DNA of 17,508 nucleotides, taken from the NCBI GenBank assembly GCA_964236535.1, contig CAXSEF010000068.1, positions 1-17,508 on the forward strand, in the 5' to 3' direction. Both the position numbers and the translations under genes were made by a program. Below are positions 6,917 to 14,216 of the stretch, in pieces. Numbering within the stretch: position 1 is the stretch's first letter; every line of letters starts with the position of its first letter. This DNA comes from CAXSEF01 sp964236535. GTDB taxonomy: Bacteria; Pseudomonadota; Alphaproteobacteria; Acetobacterales; Acetobacteraceae. The notes beneath the pieces were generated by a model, which saw nothing but the letters and a program-made list of their open reading frames with translations, did no database searches and was not told where the DNA came from.

Positions 6917-7105
6917 CTACAGCCAGGCCGGGACCGCCTCCTCGCGTCGGCCTTCGCTACGCTCGGCCTGGGCAACCCAGGTGCGGATCGACCAGGGTGT
7001 CGGCGCAAACTCGCGGGCAAGCTCGTCAGGATCGCGTCCGGCACGAACCAGATCGACCATCCAGCGGCGGAACTCAGCCGTATACGGAGCACGCGTTCCA
7101 AGCAT
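6917..7105 (-). pseudogene. IS3 OrfA (helix-turn-helix protein), frameshifted
   Basis: From ATG at 7105 the product reads MLGTRAPYTAEFRRWMVDLV and continues ELAREFAPTPWSIRTWVAQA, the N-terminal HTH of IS3 OrfA proteins. After REEAVPAW it meets an early stop at 6917-6919. One base of frame change near 6930 would restore GLAVAKRDELVRLRRKNRQ, the expected leucine-zipper part, which lies in the orfB frame. A GTG at 7141 also opens the frame but lies inside the terminal repeat. The premature stop is a mutation, because the normal programmed shift site comes later. Confidence 0.7.
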
Positions 7106-7135
7106 CAAGAGCACCTCTGGCGAAAGCTTCAGGCT

Positions 7136-7153
7136 GTCCACGAAACCGGGTCA
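7136..7153 (-). repeat. Right terminal inverted repeat of the IS3 element
   Basis: On the minus strand this reads TGACCCGGTTTCGTGGAC and is the partner of 6056-6073. It lies immediately upstream of orfA. Confidence 0.65.
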
Positions 7154-7498
7154 GTCCCAGCGGCTCTGTAGGGCCGGCAAGCTGCCGACGCATGCGCACG
7201 AGGGCGTCGGGATGCGGAACAGCGCCGGATCACCGGCCGATACACGTCCTTGGCTGCGGGCCGCTCCTTCGCGTCATCGTGCTCGAGGAGACAGCCAGGC
7301 AGGGGTCAATCAGACGCATGGTGGACGCGACGACCCGCGGGTCGCGCTCCTGCCATGGTTGCCGCAAAGACGTCCCGGCCAGACTGGGACCGCGCCTCCA
7401 GCCACGCGGCCGCAGCTTGCACGAATTGCAGGGTCTGCAGCCGGGCAAGCTCATGCGCGGCTTCGGCCCGCACGGCACCACCGATCGGCAGCGCCGCG
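7154..7498. other. Spacer between the IS3 element and the RND gene, with an unrecognised frame on the minus strand
   Basis: On the minus strand one frame beginning within the RND stop region reads TDAALPIGGAVRAEAAHELA, then LQTLQFVQAAAAWLEARSQS, and stops at 7306. Its composition (regular Ala/Leu/Glu/Arg, mostly GC third positions) looks protein-like and helical, but I do not recognise a family. No good start codon or Shine-Dalgarno sequence is present apart from a GTG at VRAEAAH. It may be a fragment of a lost gene downstream of the efflux operon. Nothing recognisable lies in 7154-7305. Confidence 0.3.
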
Positions 7499-10400
7499 TC
7501 AGTGGCTGTGCGGGCCGACGCGGCGTTGCAGCAGGTGAAAGAACAACGGCACGAACAGGGTGCCCAGCAGGGTGGCACCGATCATGCCGCCGACGACGCA
7601 GGTGCCGAGCGACTGTCGGCTGCCGGCTCCCGGCCCGGAGCCGAGCGCCAGCGGCACGCAGCCGATGACGAAGGCGAGCGACGTCATCACGATCGGGCGC
7701 AGCCGCAACCGCGCTGCGGACAGTGCGGCGGTGCGCGGATCGAGGCCGCGGCGCTGCTCCATGGTCGCGAACTGCACGATCAGCACCGCGTTCTTGGCGG
7801 CCAAGCCGACCAGGGCAACCAAGCCGATCTCGACGTAGACGTCGAGCGCGCGGCCGCGCAGCCACACCGCGACGAACGCGGCGCCGAGCGCGAACGGCAC
7901 CGACAGCAGGATGGCGAACGGCAGACGCCAGCTCTCGAACTGCGCCGCCAGGATCAGGCCGACCATCAGCAGGCCTAGCAGCAGCGTGCGGGCTCCGGAG
8001 CGGCCCGCGAGCTTCTCCTGGTAGGCGGCGCCGGCCCAGGCGATGTCAAAGCCGCGCGGCAGGGAGTCGCGCGCAACCGCCTCGGCTGCGGCGATTGCCT
8101 GGCCGGAGCTGAAGCCGGCGGCGGCGCTGCCAGTGACCTGGGCGGAGGCATAGACGTTGAAGCGTTCGAGCTGATCGGCGCCCACGGTGCGGCGCAGGTG
8201 CACCAGGGCCGCGAGCGGCACCATCTCACCGTCGCTCGTGCCCGTCGTGGCAACCCCCGGAGTCCCGGTGCCGTTCGGCGTGCCCGACGGGGAGGAACGG
8301 ACGAACACCTCGCGCAGGTTGCCAGGGTCCTGGCGGAACGGGGCGTCGGATTGCAGGTTCACGTGGTAGTTGCGGCCCTCCAGGGTGAAATCGTTGACGT
8401 AGAGGCTGCCGAACGTGCTCTGCAACGCGGCGTAGATCGACTCGACCGGCACACCCAGCGCCGCCGCCCGGTCGCGGTCGACGTCGACCCGGTAGCGCGG
8501 GGTGTTGGCCTGCAGCGTGGTCACCAGCCCGGCGAGCTCGGGGCGGGTAGCAGCGGCGTGCAGGTAGGCCTGGGTTGCGGCCTCCAGCGCCGCAAGGCCG
8601 GCGCCGCCACGGTCGAGAATGTGCAGCTCGAAGCCGCCGACGTTGCCGAGGCCCTCGATCGCCGGCGGGTTGAAGCTGGCGGCGACGGCGTCCTTCTCGC
8701 GCCCGAGCGCCGCAGTGAAACGGGCGGCGAGCGCCGTGGCCGAGTGGCCGGCGCCGCGCAGGCTCCAGTCGCGCAGCCGCACGTATGCGACACCGGCGTT
8801 GGTCTGACTGCCGTTGGAAAGCTGGTTGTAGCCGGAGAACGCCAGGCTGCCCTCGACGTCGGGATCGCGCGACATCAGAGTGTCGACCCGGCCCATCAGC
8901 GCCGTCGTTCGGCTGAGCGTGGCTGCCGGCGGCAGCGACCAGACGACGAAGAGCTGGCCGCGGTCCTCCTCTGGCACCAGAGCCGCCGGGAGACGCAGGC
9001 CGGCCGCGACGCCGAGCCCGACGCACAGAACCGCCAGCGCCAGGCCAGCCGCGTGGTGGCGCAGCAGCCAGCCGACGGCGGCACCGTAGCCTGCAGCAAG
9101 GCGGCCGGCGGCGCGGTCCAGGTGGCGGAGCAGGCCACGGGCCCGACCCGACCCGTCCTGGCGCTGGGGGGCTGGACGCAGCAGCAGCACGCACAGTGCC
9201 GGAGTCAGGGTGAGCGCCACGAAGCCGGACAACGTCACCGCGACCGTGACCGTGGCTGCGAACTGGCGATAGAGCTGCCCGGTCAGGCCGCCCTGCAACG
9301 TGACCGGGATGAACACCGCGCACAGCACCAGCACGACGGCGACCAGGGCGCCGCCGACCTCGCCCATGGCCCGCGCAGTGGCCTCGCGCGGAGCGAGCCC
9401 CTCCTCGTCCATCAGGCGGACGACGTTCTCCACCACCACGATCGCGTCGTCGACCACGATGCCGATCGCCAGCACCAGTCCGAACAGGGTAAGCAGGTTG
9501 ATGGAGTAGCCCAGCACCGCGAGCCCGGCGAAGGTGCCAATCACCGAGACCGGCACCGCCAGCAGCGGGATCAGCGTGGCGCGCGCGCTGCGCAGGAACG
9601 CCCACACCACCAGCGCCACCAGAAGGAGTGCGTCCCCCAGGCCGAGCAGGGTCTCGCGGATCGAGGCGCGCACGAACTCCGTGGTGTCGAGCGGCGTGGT
9701 CCATGTCATGCCCGGGGGGAAGTCGCGCGCCAGCGTCGCCATGCGGCCGCGCAGGCGCGCCATCACGGCGAGGGCGTTGGCGCCGGGCTGCAGGAAGACG
9801 CCGATCGGCATCGCCGGGCCACCGTCCTGCACCGCATCGAAGTCGTAGTGCTCCGAGCCGAGCTGCAGCCGGGCCACGTCACGCAGCCGCAGCGCGGTGC
9901 CGTCGGGGCCGGCGGCAAGGATAATGGCGCCGAACGCCGCCGCGTCGGGCAGGCGTCCCGGCGCGGTCATTCCCGTGGTCCATGCGCCGCCTCGGTCGGG
10001 CGGCGCATTGATCGTGCCGGTGGCGAACTGGCCGTTCTGCGCGCGGATCGCGGCGGCCACGTCGGCGGCGGTCAGGCGGAACTGCGCGAGCTTGTCGGGG
10101 TGCAGCCACACCCGCATCGCGTAGTCCTTCTGCCCGAAGAACTCGGCCTGACCCACGCCGGGCACGCGCTTGAGTTCGTCGATCACCTGGCGTTGCGCAT
10201 ATGCGCCCAGGAACAGGTCGTCGTAGCGCCGCGTGGGCGAACCAAGCGAGACGATCGCCAGCAGCGTGCTCGATGCCTTGGACACCTGCAGCCCCGCGCG
10301 CTGGGTCTCCGCCGGCAGGGTGCTGGTCGCGGTCTGCACCCGGTTGCTGACGTTGATGGTCGCCTGGTCCGGGTCGGTGCCGATGTCGAAGCTTGCGGTC

Positions 10401-10672
10401 AGCGACAACGAGCCGTCACTGATATTGGACTGCAGGAACAGCAGGTGGTCCACGCCGTTGATCGCGCGCTCCAGCGGCAGCGCTACTGTCTGCGCCACGC
10501 TCGCAGCGTCGGCCCCTGGGTAGGTGGCTGCGACCTGTACCTGTGGCGGCACGATCTGCGGGTACTGCGCCACGGGCAGGGTGCCCATGCACGCAAGCCC
10601 AGCGAGGGTGATCACCAGCGACAGCACGGTCGCCAGCACCGGGCGGTCGATGAAGGTGCGGGCGTTCAGCAT
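7499..10672 (-). CDS. RND-type multidrug efflux transporter (HAE1 family, AcrB/MexB-like)
   Basis: This is the inner-membrane proton-driven pump of a tripartite efflux system. Its 1057 residues match the AcrB length (1049). TM1 is at about 10-30, followed by MGTLPVAQYPQIVPPQVQV and ATYPGADAASVAQTVALPLE, which are HAE1 hallmarks. The proton-relay residues are present: Asp408 and Asp409 in LAIGIVVDDAIVVVEN, and Lys960 in GLAAKNAVLIVQFA. Large periplasmic loops follow TM1 and TM7. The ATG at 10672 lacks a close Shine-Dalgarno sequence; the nearest GGAG is 30 nt upstream, with a 6-bp hairpin between. The fusion-protein gene ends 253 bp upstream on the same strand, so the two probably form one operon. 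No outer-membrane channel gene follows. A broad hydrophobic or aromatic substrate range is inferred from the family. Confidence 0.95.
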   Translation of the reverse strand: MLNARTFIDRPVLATVLSLVITLAGLACMGTLPVAQYPQIVPPQVQVAATYPGADAASVAQTVALPLERAINGVDHLLFLQSNISDGSLSLTASFDIGTDPDQATINVSNRVQTATSTLPAETQRAGLQVSKASSTLLAIVSLGSPTRRYDDLFLGAYAQRQVIDELKRVPGVGQAEFFGQKDYAMRVWLHPDKLAQFRLTAADVAAAIRAQNGQFATGTINAPPDRGGAWTTGMTAPGRLPDAAAFGAIILAAGPDGTALRLRDVARLQLGSEHYDFDAVQDGGPAMPIGVFLQPGANALAVMARLRGRMATLARDFPPGMTWTTPLDTTEFVRASIRETLLGLGDALLLVALVVWAFLRSARATLIPLLAVPVSVIGTFAGLAVLGYSINLLTLFGLVLAIGIVVDDAIVVVENVVRLMDEEGLAPREATARAMGEVGGALVAVVLVLCAVFIPVTLQGGLTGQLYRQFAATVTVAVTLSGFVALTLTPALCVLLLRPAPQRQDGSGRARGLLRHLDRAAGRLAAGYGAAVGWLLRHHAAGLALAVLCVGLGVAAGLRLPAALVPEEDRGQLFVVWSLPPAATLSRTTALMGRVDTLMSRDPDVEGSLAFSGYNQLSNGSQTNAGVAYVRLRDWSLRGAGHSATALAARFTAALGREKDAVAASFNPPAIEGLGNVGGFELHILDRGGAGLAALEAATQAYLHAAATRPELAGLVTTLQANTPRYRVDVDRDRAAALGVPVESIYAALQSTFGSLYVNDFTLEGRNYHVNLQSDAPFRQDPGNLREVFVRSSPSGTPNGTGTPGVATTGTSDGEMVPLAALVHLRRTVGADQLERFNVYASAQVTGSAAAGFSSGQAIAAAEAVARDSLPRGFDIAWAGAAYQEKLAGRSGARTLLLGLLMVGLILAAQFESWRLPFAILLSVPFALGAAFVAVWLRGRALDVYVEIGLVALVGLAAKNAVLIVQFATMEQRRGLDPRTAALSAARLRLRPIVMTSLAFVIGCVPLALGSGPGAGSRQSLGTCVVGGMIGATLLGTLFVPLFFHLLQRRVGPHSH

Positions 10673-10675
10673 CGA

Positions 10676-10691
10676 GGCCGTTCGGACGGCC
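10676..10691 (-). promoter_or_regulatory. Perfect 6-bp hairpin just upstream of the RND start codon
   Basis: GGCCGT, a 4-nt loop and ACGGCC form a perfect dyad that ends three bases before the ATG of the RND gene. It occupies the position of a normal ribosome binding site. A GGAG at 10703-10706 lies on the far side of the hairpin. It could be an RNA structure that affects translation initiation or simply a chance GC-rich palindrome. Confidence 0.3.
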
Positions 10692-10925
10692 GCAGGGAGG
10701 AGCTCCGAGTCACGACTCCGCTAGAGTCAAAGGCTCGGGTAGCTGGTCGTCCAGGACGCGGTCGGTCCAGGCGACGCCGCCTCCGTTCGGGTCGGCCAAC
10801 CGCCTTTGTCGCCGGACCAGTCGGACCATCGTCGGACGGCTGACTACCAGGGACCGAGGCCCGTGGCGGGTCGGCGCAGAGCCGGGCGGTGCCCTCTTCC
10901 TGCCCGTTCTCGCAGCCCTCGCGCG

Positions 10926-12134
10926 TCACGGGGTGACCTGCACGGTGTGGCCGTCCTCGACCTTCAGAGCGCCGGCCGTGACGACGCGCTCGCCGGCGGC
11001 GAGCCCGGACTGCACCACCCAGGACTCTTCGACGGCTGCGCCCGGTGCGGGAGCGTCGACGACGGCCGGGCCGAGCGTCAACCCGCGCCGGGCGGCGTGG
11101 CCGTCGGGAGCGACGACCCAGGCGTAAGAGCCGGCCGCGTCCTGCTGCACCGCCTGCTGCGGCACGGTCAGGGCGTCCGGAAGGCTGATGCCGCCGATAC
11201 GGATGCGCACGAACGCGCCGGGCAGCAGCCGGTCGTCGGGATTGGGGAACAGGGCGCGACCGTGCACCGTGCCGGTGTCCTGGTCCACGATGCTGTCGGT
11301 GAAGTCAACGGCGCCGGGATGGGAGTAGGTCGTGCCGTCCTCCTCCAGCACCGTGGCTGGCAGGCGGTCCAGGCCGACGCCGCCGTCGCGCCGCAGGGCG
11401 CGCAGGGTGGCGAGGTCGTCGTCGGTGAACGCGAAGGCGACGTAGACCGGATCGGTCTGGGTGATCGTGGTCAGCAGCGTGTTGGCCGCGACCAGGCTGC
11501 CCTCCGGCAGGGCCTCCAGGCTGGTGACGCCATCGAGCGGGGCAACGACCGTGGTCCAGGACAGGGTCAGCGCCTCGGTGCGCAGCGCGGCCTGGGCGGC
11601 GGCGGCGTTCGCCTCGGCCAGTGCGGCCGCAGAGCCGGCATCGTCGCGGGCCATGAGGCTGCCGGCCTGGGTGGTGAGCAGCGCCTCGGCGCGGCGCTCG
11701 TCGCGAACCGCCTTGTCGCGCTGCGCCTCGGCCTGCTGCAGCAGCGCGGCGGCGTGCGCGACGGCGGCCTCGTACGGCATGGGGTCGAGGCGCACCAGCA
11801 CCGCGCCGGCGGCGACACGTGCGCCCTCGGTGTAGCGGCGCTGCAGCAGCAGGCCACCGATGCGAGCGCGCACCTCGGTGCGGCGGAAGGCGACGACGCG
11901 GCCGGCATACTGCCAGGTCAGCGGCACGGTGTGCGGCTGCACGGTCACGGCAGAGACCTGGGGCGTGACGGCAGGTCTGGCGGCGGGCTTCGGAGGATCG
12001 CAGGCGGCGAGGGCGACGAGCTGTAGCCAGGCAAGGCCGAAGGCCCGACTTCTGGTCGCTCTTGAAGGCAGCGCTCCAGGACCCGCACTGGTCTTGCGCT
12101 GGCGGCGCACAGTGCGGAGTGCCGCAGAGCTCAC
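10926..12134 (-). CDS. Periplasmic membrane fusion protein (RND adaptor, AcrA/MexA-like lipoprotein)
   Basis: This adaptor links the inner-membrane RND pump to an outer-membrane channel. The chosen GTG at 12134 has GGAG at 12144-12147, nine bases away, and gives 402 residues. An ATG at 12188 in the same frame is possible, and the frame stays open to 12344. The N-terminus is basic, followed by the hydrophobic stretch FGLAWLQLVALAAC with an LAAC lipobox, so Cys45 is likely the lipidated residue. Then come the barrel/lipoyl half-motif VRARIGGLLLQRRYTEGARV (about 88-107), an Ala/Gln/Glu-rich alpha-hairpin (about 120-190), TTVVAPLDGV, TQTDPVYVAFAF, and LPGAFVRIRI with TVPQQAV near 323-329. It is the first gene of a probable two-gene operon with the RND transporter. 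No regulator gene is adjacent. Confidence 0.9.
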   Translation of the reverse strand: MSSAALRTVRRQRKTSAGPGALPSRATRSRAFGLAWLQLVALAACDPPKPAARPAVTPQVSAVTVQPHTVPLTWQYAGRVVAFRRTEVRARIGGLLLQRRYTEGARVAAGAVLVRLDPMPYEAAVAHAAALLQQAEAQRDKAVRDERRAEALLTTQAGSLMARDDAGSAAALAEANAAAAQAALRTEALTLSWTTVVAPLDGVTSLEALPEGSLVAANTLLTTITQTDPVYVAFAFTDDDLATLRALRRDGGVGLDRLPATVLEEDGTTYSHPGAVDFTDSIVDQDTGTVHGRALFPNPDDRLLPGAFVRIRIGGISLPDALTVPQQAVQQDAAGSYAWVVAPDGHAARRGLTLGPAVVDAPAPGAAVEESWVVQSGLAAGERVVTAGALKVEDGHTVQVTP

Positions 12135-12295
12135 ATGAACGGGCTCCAGAGGCCAAGCCTCCGGTCTCGTCTCGGTTCGATCACTCATTCCGTGAGCAGC
12201 CCCGTCGATTGCCGCTCGGACAGGCCGCTGTAGGTATGGCCCGGCCGCGTTAACACCGATCGGACAGCGCCCGTCGTAATCGTGCGCATCGCACA

Positions 12296-12652
12296 CTAGG
12301 ATGCGGTGCCACGAGTGTCGACTGCGAGTCTCGCAACGCCGCAACAGTCCAGTGGGTCACGCAAGAGCACGGCCGGTGCATTGGTCCATTGTTCCGGCAG
12401 CAGGGGCCAGCCCTCGGCCCCGTCTACCACCCACAGCCGCCGCATCGCTTCCGTCCCCATCAAGCCCAAGCAGGTAGCCTTATGGGCAAGAGGTAGAACA
12501 CGTCGCCTCGGATTGGCCAGAACTCGGAGCTTTGCGGCCGTCGGGCAGTCGGGTTGAACACACGACCGATCGGTCACATCCATGCAGTGGATCGGCGACA
12601 GCGTCCAGCACACAGCGACCGGGTTGCCGAGAAACATACGCTCGGTGAACAC
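12296..12652 (-). CDS. Hypothetical protein, doubtful
   Basis: This frame encodes 118 residues, starting MFTERMFLGNPVAVCW and ending CCGVARLAVDTRGTAS. It contains a tryptophan-rich segment, RRLWVVDGAEGWPLLPEQW. Third codon positions are mostly G or C, but less strongly than in the clear genes around it. I see no convincing Shine-Dalgarno sequence and no known motif. It fills the gap between the efflux operon and msrB, and could be a gene remnant or a chance frame. No function is proposed. Confidence 0.25.
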   Translation of the reverse strand: MFTERMFLGNPVAVCWTLSPIHCMDVTDRSCVQPDCPTAAKLRVLANPRRRVLPLAHKATCLGLMGTEAMRRLWVVDGAEGWPLLPEQWTNAPAVLLRDPLDCCGVARLAVDTRGTAS

Positions 12653-12795
12653 GTTCGCAGTGACGTCGCGACATGGCGTCGCGGGTTCGTCAAAGCCGAC
12701 GAGGTCGGGGGCGTGCCAGTCATCTCGTCCGACTCCGGTCCAGCGTTGGCAAGATGCTCGACAGGACCGCGCCCGATCACCATGTCCGCTGCAGC

Positions 12796-12801
12796 AGGAG
12801 G
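12796..12801 (+). promoter_or_regulatory. Consensus Shine-Dalgarno AGGAGG of msrB
   Basis: AGGAGG at 12796-12801 is followed by six bases and the ATG at 12808. It decides the start, because the frame is open upstream to 12673 but that extension has no family similarity. Confidence 0.85.
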
Positions 12802-12807
12802 TCCGTC

Positions 12808-13257
12808 ATGGCAGTCTATCGCAAGCGTCCCGAGGCCGTTGCCGCGCTGACGCCGGAGCAGCACCGCGTCACCCAGCAGAGCGGGACGGAGCGTGCCGGC
12901 ACGGGCGCGCTGCTGCACAACACGCAGCCCGGCATCTACGTCGACATCGTCTCGGGCGAGCCGCTGTTCGCCAGTTCCGAGAAGTTCGAGTCGGGCTGCG
13001 GCTGGCCGAGCTTCACCAGACCGGTCGAGGCTGCAAATGTGGCGGAGCTGCAGGACGTGTCGCACGGCATGAGCCGCACCGAGGTGCGCTCCAGGCACGG
13101 CGACAGCCATCTCGGCCATGTGTTCGACGACGGACCGCGCGACAGGGGCGGTCTGCGGTATTGCATCAACTCGGCGTCGCTGCGGTTCGTCCATCGCGAC
13201 GCCATGCAGGCGGAGGGCTACAGCGCCTATCTGCCCCAGGTGGAGGAAGTGGCATGA
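12808..13257 (+). CDS. msrB: Peptide-methionine (R)-S-oxide reductase MsrB
   Basis: MsrB reduces the R epimer of methionine sulfoxide in proteins to methionine, with thioredoxin as the usual electron donor. The product has 149 residues. The core reads EKFESGCGWPSF, GDSHLGHVFDDGP and LRYCINSASLRF. Cys119 in the last block is the catalytic nucleophile. Cys64 lies 55 residues before it, the spacing of the catalytic/resolving pair known in Neisseria MsrB. The two CxxC pairs that bind structural zinc in many MsrBs are absent, so this is a non-zinc form. There is no signal peptide, so it is cytoplasmic. The stop overlaps the msrA start (ATGA), showing translational coupling. Oxidative-stress induction is likely, but no operator was recognised. 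Confidence 0.95.
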   Translation: MAVYRKRPEAVAALTPEQHRVTQQSGTERAGTGALLHNTQPGIYVDIVSGEPLFASSEKFESGCGWPSFTRPVEAANVAELQDVSHGMSRTEVRSRHGDSHLGHVFDDGPRDRGGLRYCINSASLRFVHRDAMQAEGYSAYLPQVEEVA

Positions 13258-13763
13258 GCACCGAGTGCGCGGTTCTGGCGGGAGGCTGCTTCTGGGGCAT
13301 GCAGGACCTGATCCGCAGCCTGCCGGGCGTGGTCTCGACCCGCGTCGGCTATTCCGGCGGCGAGGTGCAGAATGCCACCTACCGCAACCACGGCAATCAT
13401 GCCGAGGCGATCGAGATCACCTTCGACCCCGTCCGGACCAGCTTCCGCACCCTGCTCGAGTTCTTCTTCCAGATCCACGACCCGACCACCAGGAACCGCC
13501 AAGGCAACGACTGCGGTGCCAGTTATCGATCGGCGATCTTCACCACGAACCCCGAGCAGAAGGCGGTCGCGGCGGACACGATCGCCGACATCGAGGCCTC
13601 CCGCCTGTGGCCGGGCAAGGTCGTGACCGAAGTCGCCCCGGTTGGGGATTTCTGGGAGGCCGAGCCGGAGCACCAGGATTACCTGCAGCGGGTCCCGGGC
13701 GGCTATACCTGCCACTTCGTGCGGCCCGGCTGGAAGCTGCCGCACCGAGAGGCTGCGGCCTGA
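13254..13763 (+). CDS. msrA: Peptide-methionine (S)-S-oxide reductase MsrA
   Basis: MsrA reduces the S epimer of methionine sulfoxide, complementing MsrB. The product has 169 residues. The catalytic motif GGCFWG places the nucleophile at Cys12. Typical blocks follow: VVSTRVGYSGG, HAEAIEITFDP, FFQIHDPT, YRSAIF and EPEHQDYLQR. Cys87 and Cys153 could serve as recycling cysteines. The ATG overlaps the msrB stop by four bases, and GGAGGAAG at 13242-13249 inside msrB is its Shine-Dalgarno sequence. No signal peptide is present, so the pair is cytoplasmic. Having separate MsrB and MsrA genes in B-A order is a normal alternative to the fused enzyme. Confidence 0.96.
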   Translation: MSTECAVLAGGCFWGMQDLIRSLPGVVSTRVGYSGGEVQNATYRNHGNHAEAIEITFDPVRTSFRTLLEFFFQIHDPTTRNRQGNDCGASYRSAIFTTNPEQKAVAADTIADIEASRLWPGKVVTEVAPVGDFWEAEPEHQDYLQRVPGGYTCHFVRPGWKLPHREAAA

Positions 13764-13814
13764 GCGCACCCTGATGCGAGCGCCGGGCCAGCTCTCGCCC
13801 GAAGTGGCAAGACA

Positions 13815-13834
13815 GCTCGGCGGTGACGCCGGGC
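13815..13834 (+). terminator. Candidate terminator hairpin after msrBA
   Basis: GCTCGGCG (13815-13822), loop GTGA, then CGCCGGGC (13827-13834) form an 8-bp stem with one G-T pair, 52 bp after the msrA stop. No T tract follows. GC-rich hairpins without T tracts are weak evidence for termination. Confidence 0.4.
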
Positions 13835-13926
13835 CCAGACCCCGGACCTGGCACCATCCCGTCCAGGCTCTGGTCCGATGCACCAGCCGGTGAAGCGAAA
13901 CCGGCGCAACCTCTGCGAGTCGGCGA

Positions 13927-13965
13927 TCATTGTTGATCGAGGAGCAGAACTCTGAACAACGATGA
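13927..13965. repeat. Imperfect 12-bp inverted repeat in an AT-richer patch
   Basis: TCATTGTTGATC (13927-13938) and GAACAACGATGA (13954-13965) pair at 11 of 12 positions, counting one G-T pair, around a 15-nt loop. It is noticeably lower in GC than its surroundings. It could be an operator, a small hairpin, or the stub of a mobile element. Confidence 0.45.
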
Positions 13966-14216
13966 CCGGGCAGACTAGGAGCTCAAATGTCGACGAGCGC
14001 AACTGCCTGCCATGGTCATTTCGGATGCAGGCTCACAGCGCTCAGGCAATCTCCACGCGCCCGGACCGAACGACCAGTTCGCGCAGCGGCCTCGAGCGAC
14101 ACGAACGCCTCGAAGTCCGCGGTCCGGCTACTCGCCGGATCACGCGCGGCGCCAAACGGGCAGGTTGCCGGCGTGCAGAAACAACAGCGACCCGCCGTCG
14201 TCGGAGATCTTAGTCC

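Larger units (their letters stand above)
6056..7153 (-). mobile_element. Decayed IS3-family element, 1098 bp, both ends recognisable
   Basis: The element is bounded by imperfect terminal repeats: TGCCCCATTTGCGTGGAC on the plus strand at 6056-6073, and TGACCCGGTTTCGTGGAC on the minus strand at 7153-7136. They have the 5'-TG...CA-3' ends typical of IS3. Between them lie orfA- and orfB-like sequences, transcribed leftward. At about 1.1 kb the copy is shorter than the usual 1.2-1.3 kb, consistent with the deletion seen at the orfA/orfB junction. No target-site duplication is visible (AAGGT on the left, GTCCC on the right), so flanking rearrangement or age has removed it. Confidence 0.82.
13764..14216. 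other. Intergenic region between msrA and the dioxygenase gene
   Basis: The 453 bp contain a hairpin about 50 bp after msrA (13815-13834) and an AT-richer imperfect dyad (13927-13965). At the right end lies the GGAG (14203-14206) that serves the dioxygenase ATG. I see no gene: frames on both strands are short or interrupted and match nothing I know. Confidence 0.5.

Noticed and set aside
8198..10843. Very long plus-strand open frame (881 codons) opposite the RND gene
   Set aside because: It is antisense to a clear RND transporter with complete motifs. Its translation is rich in Arg, Gly, His and Gln, as expected of GC-rich shadow frames, with no domain.
10806..12026. Plus-strand open frame (406 codons) opposite the membrane fusion protein
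   Set aside because: It is an antisense shadow of the adaptor gene. Low-complexity Gly/Arg/Gln text without a family.
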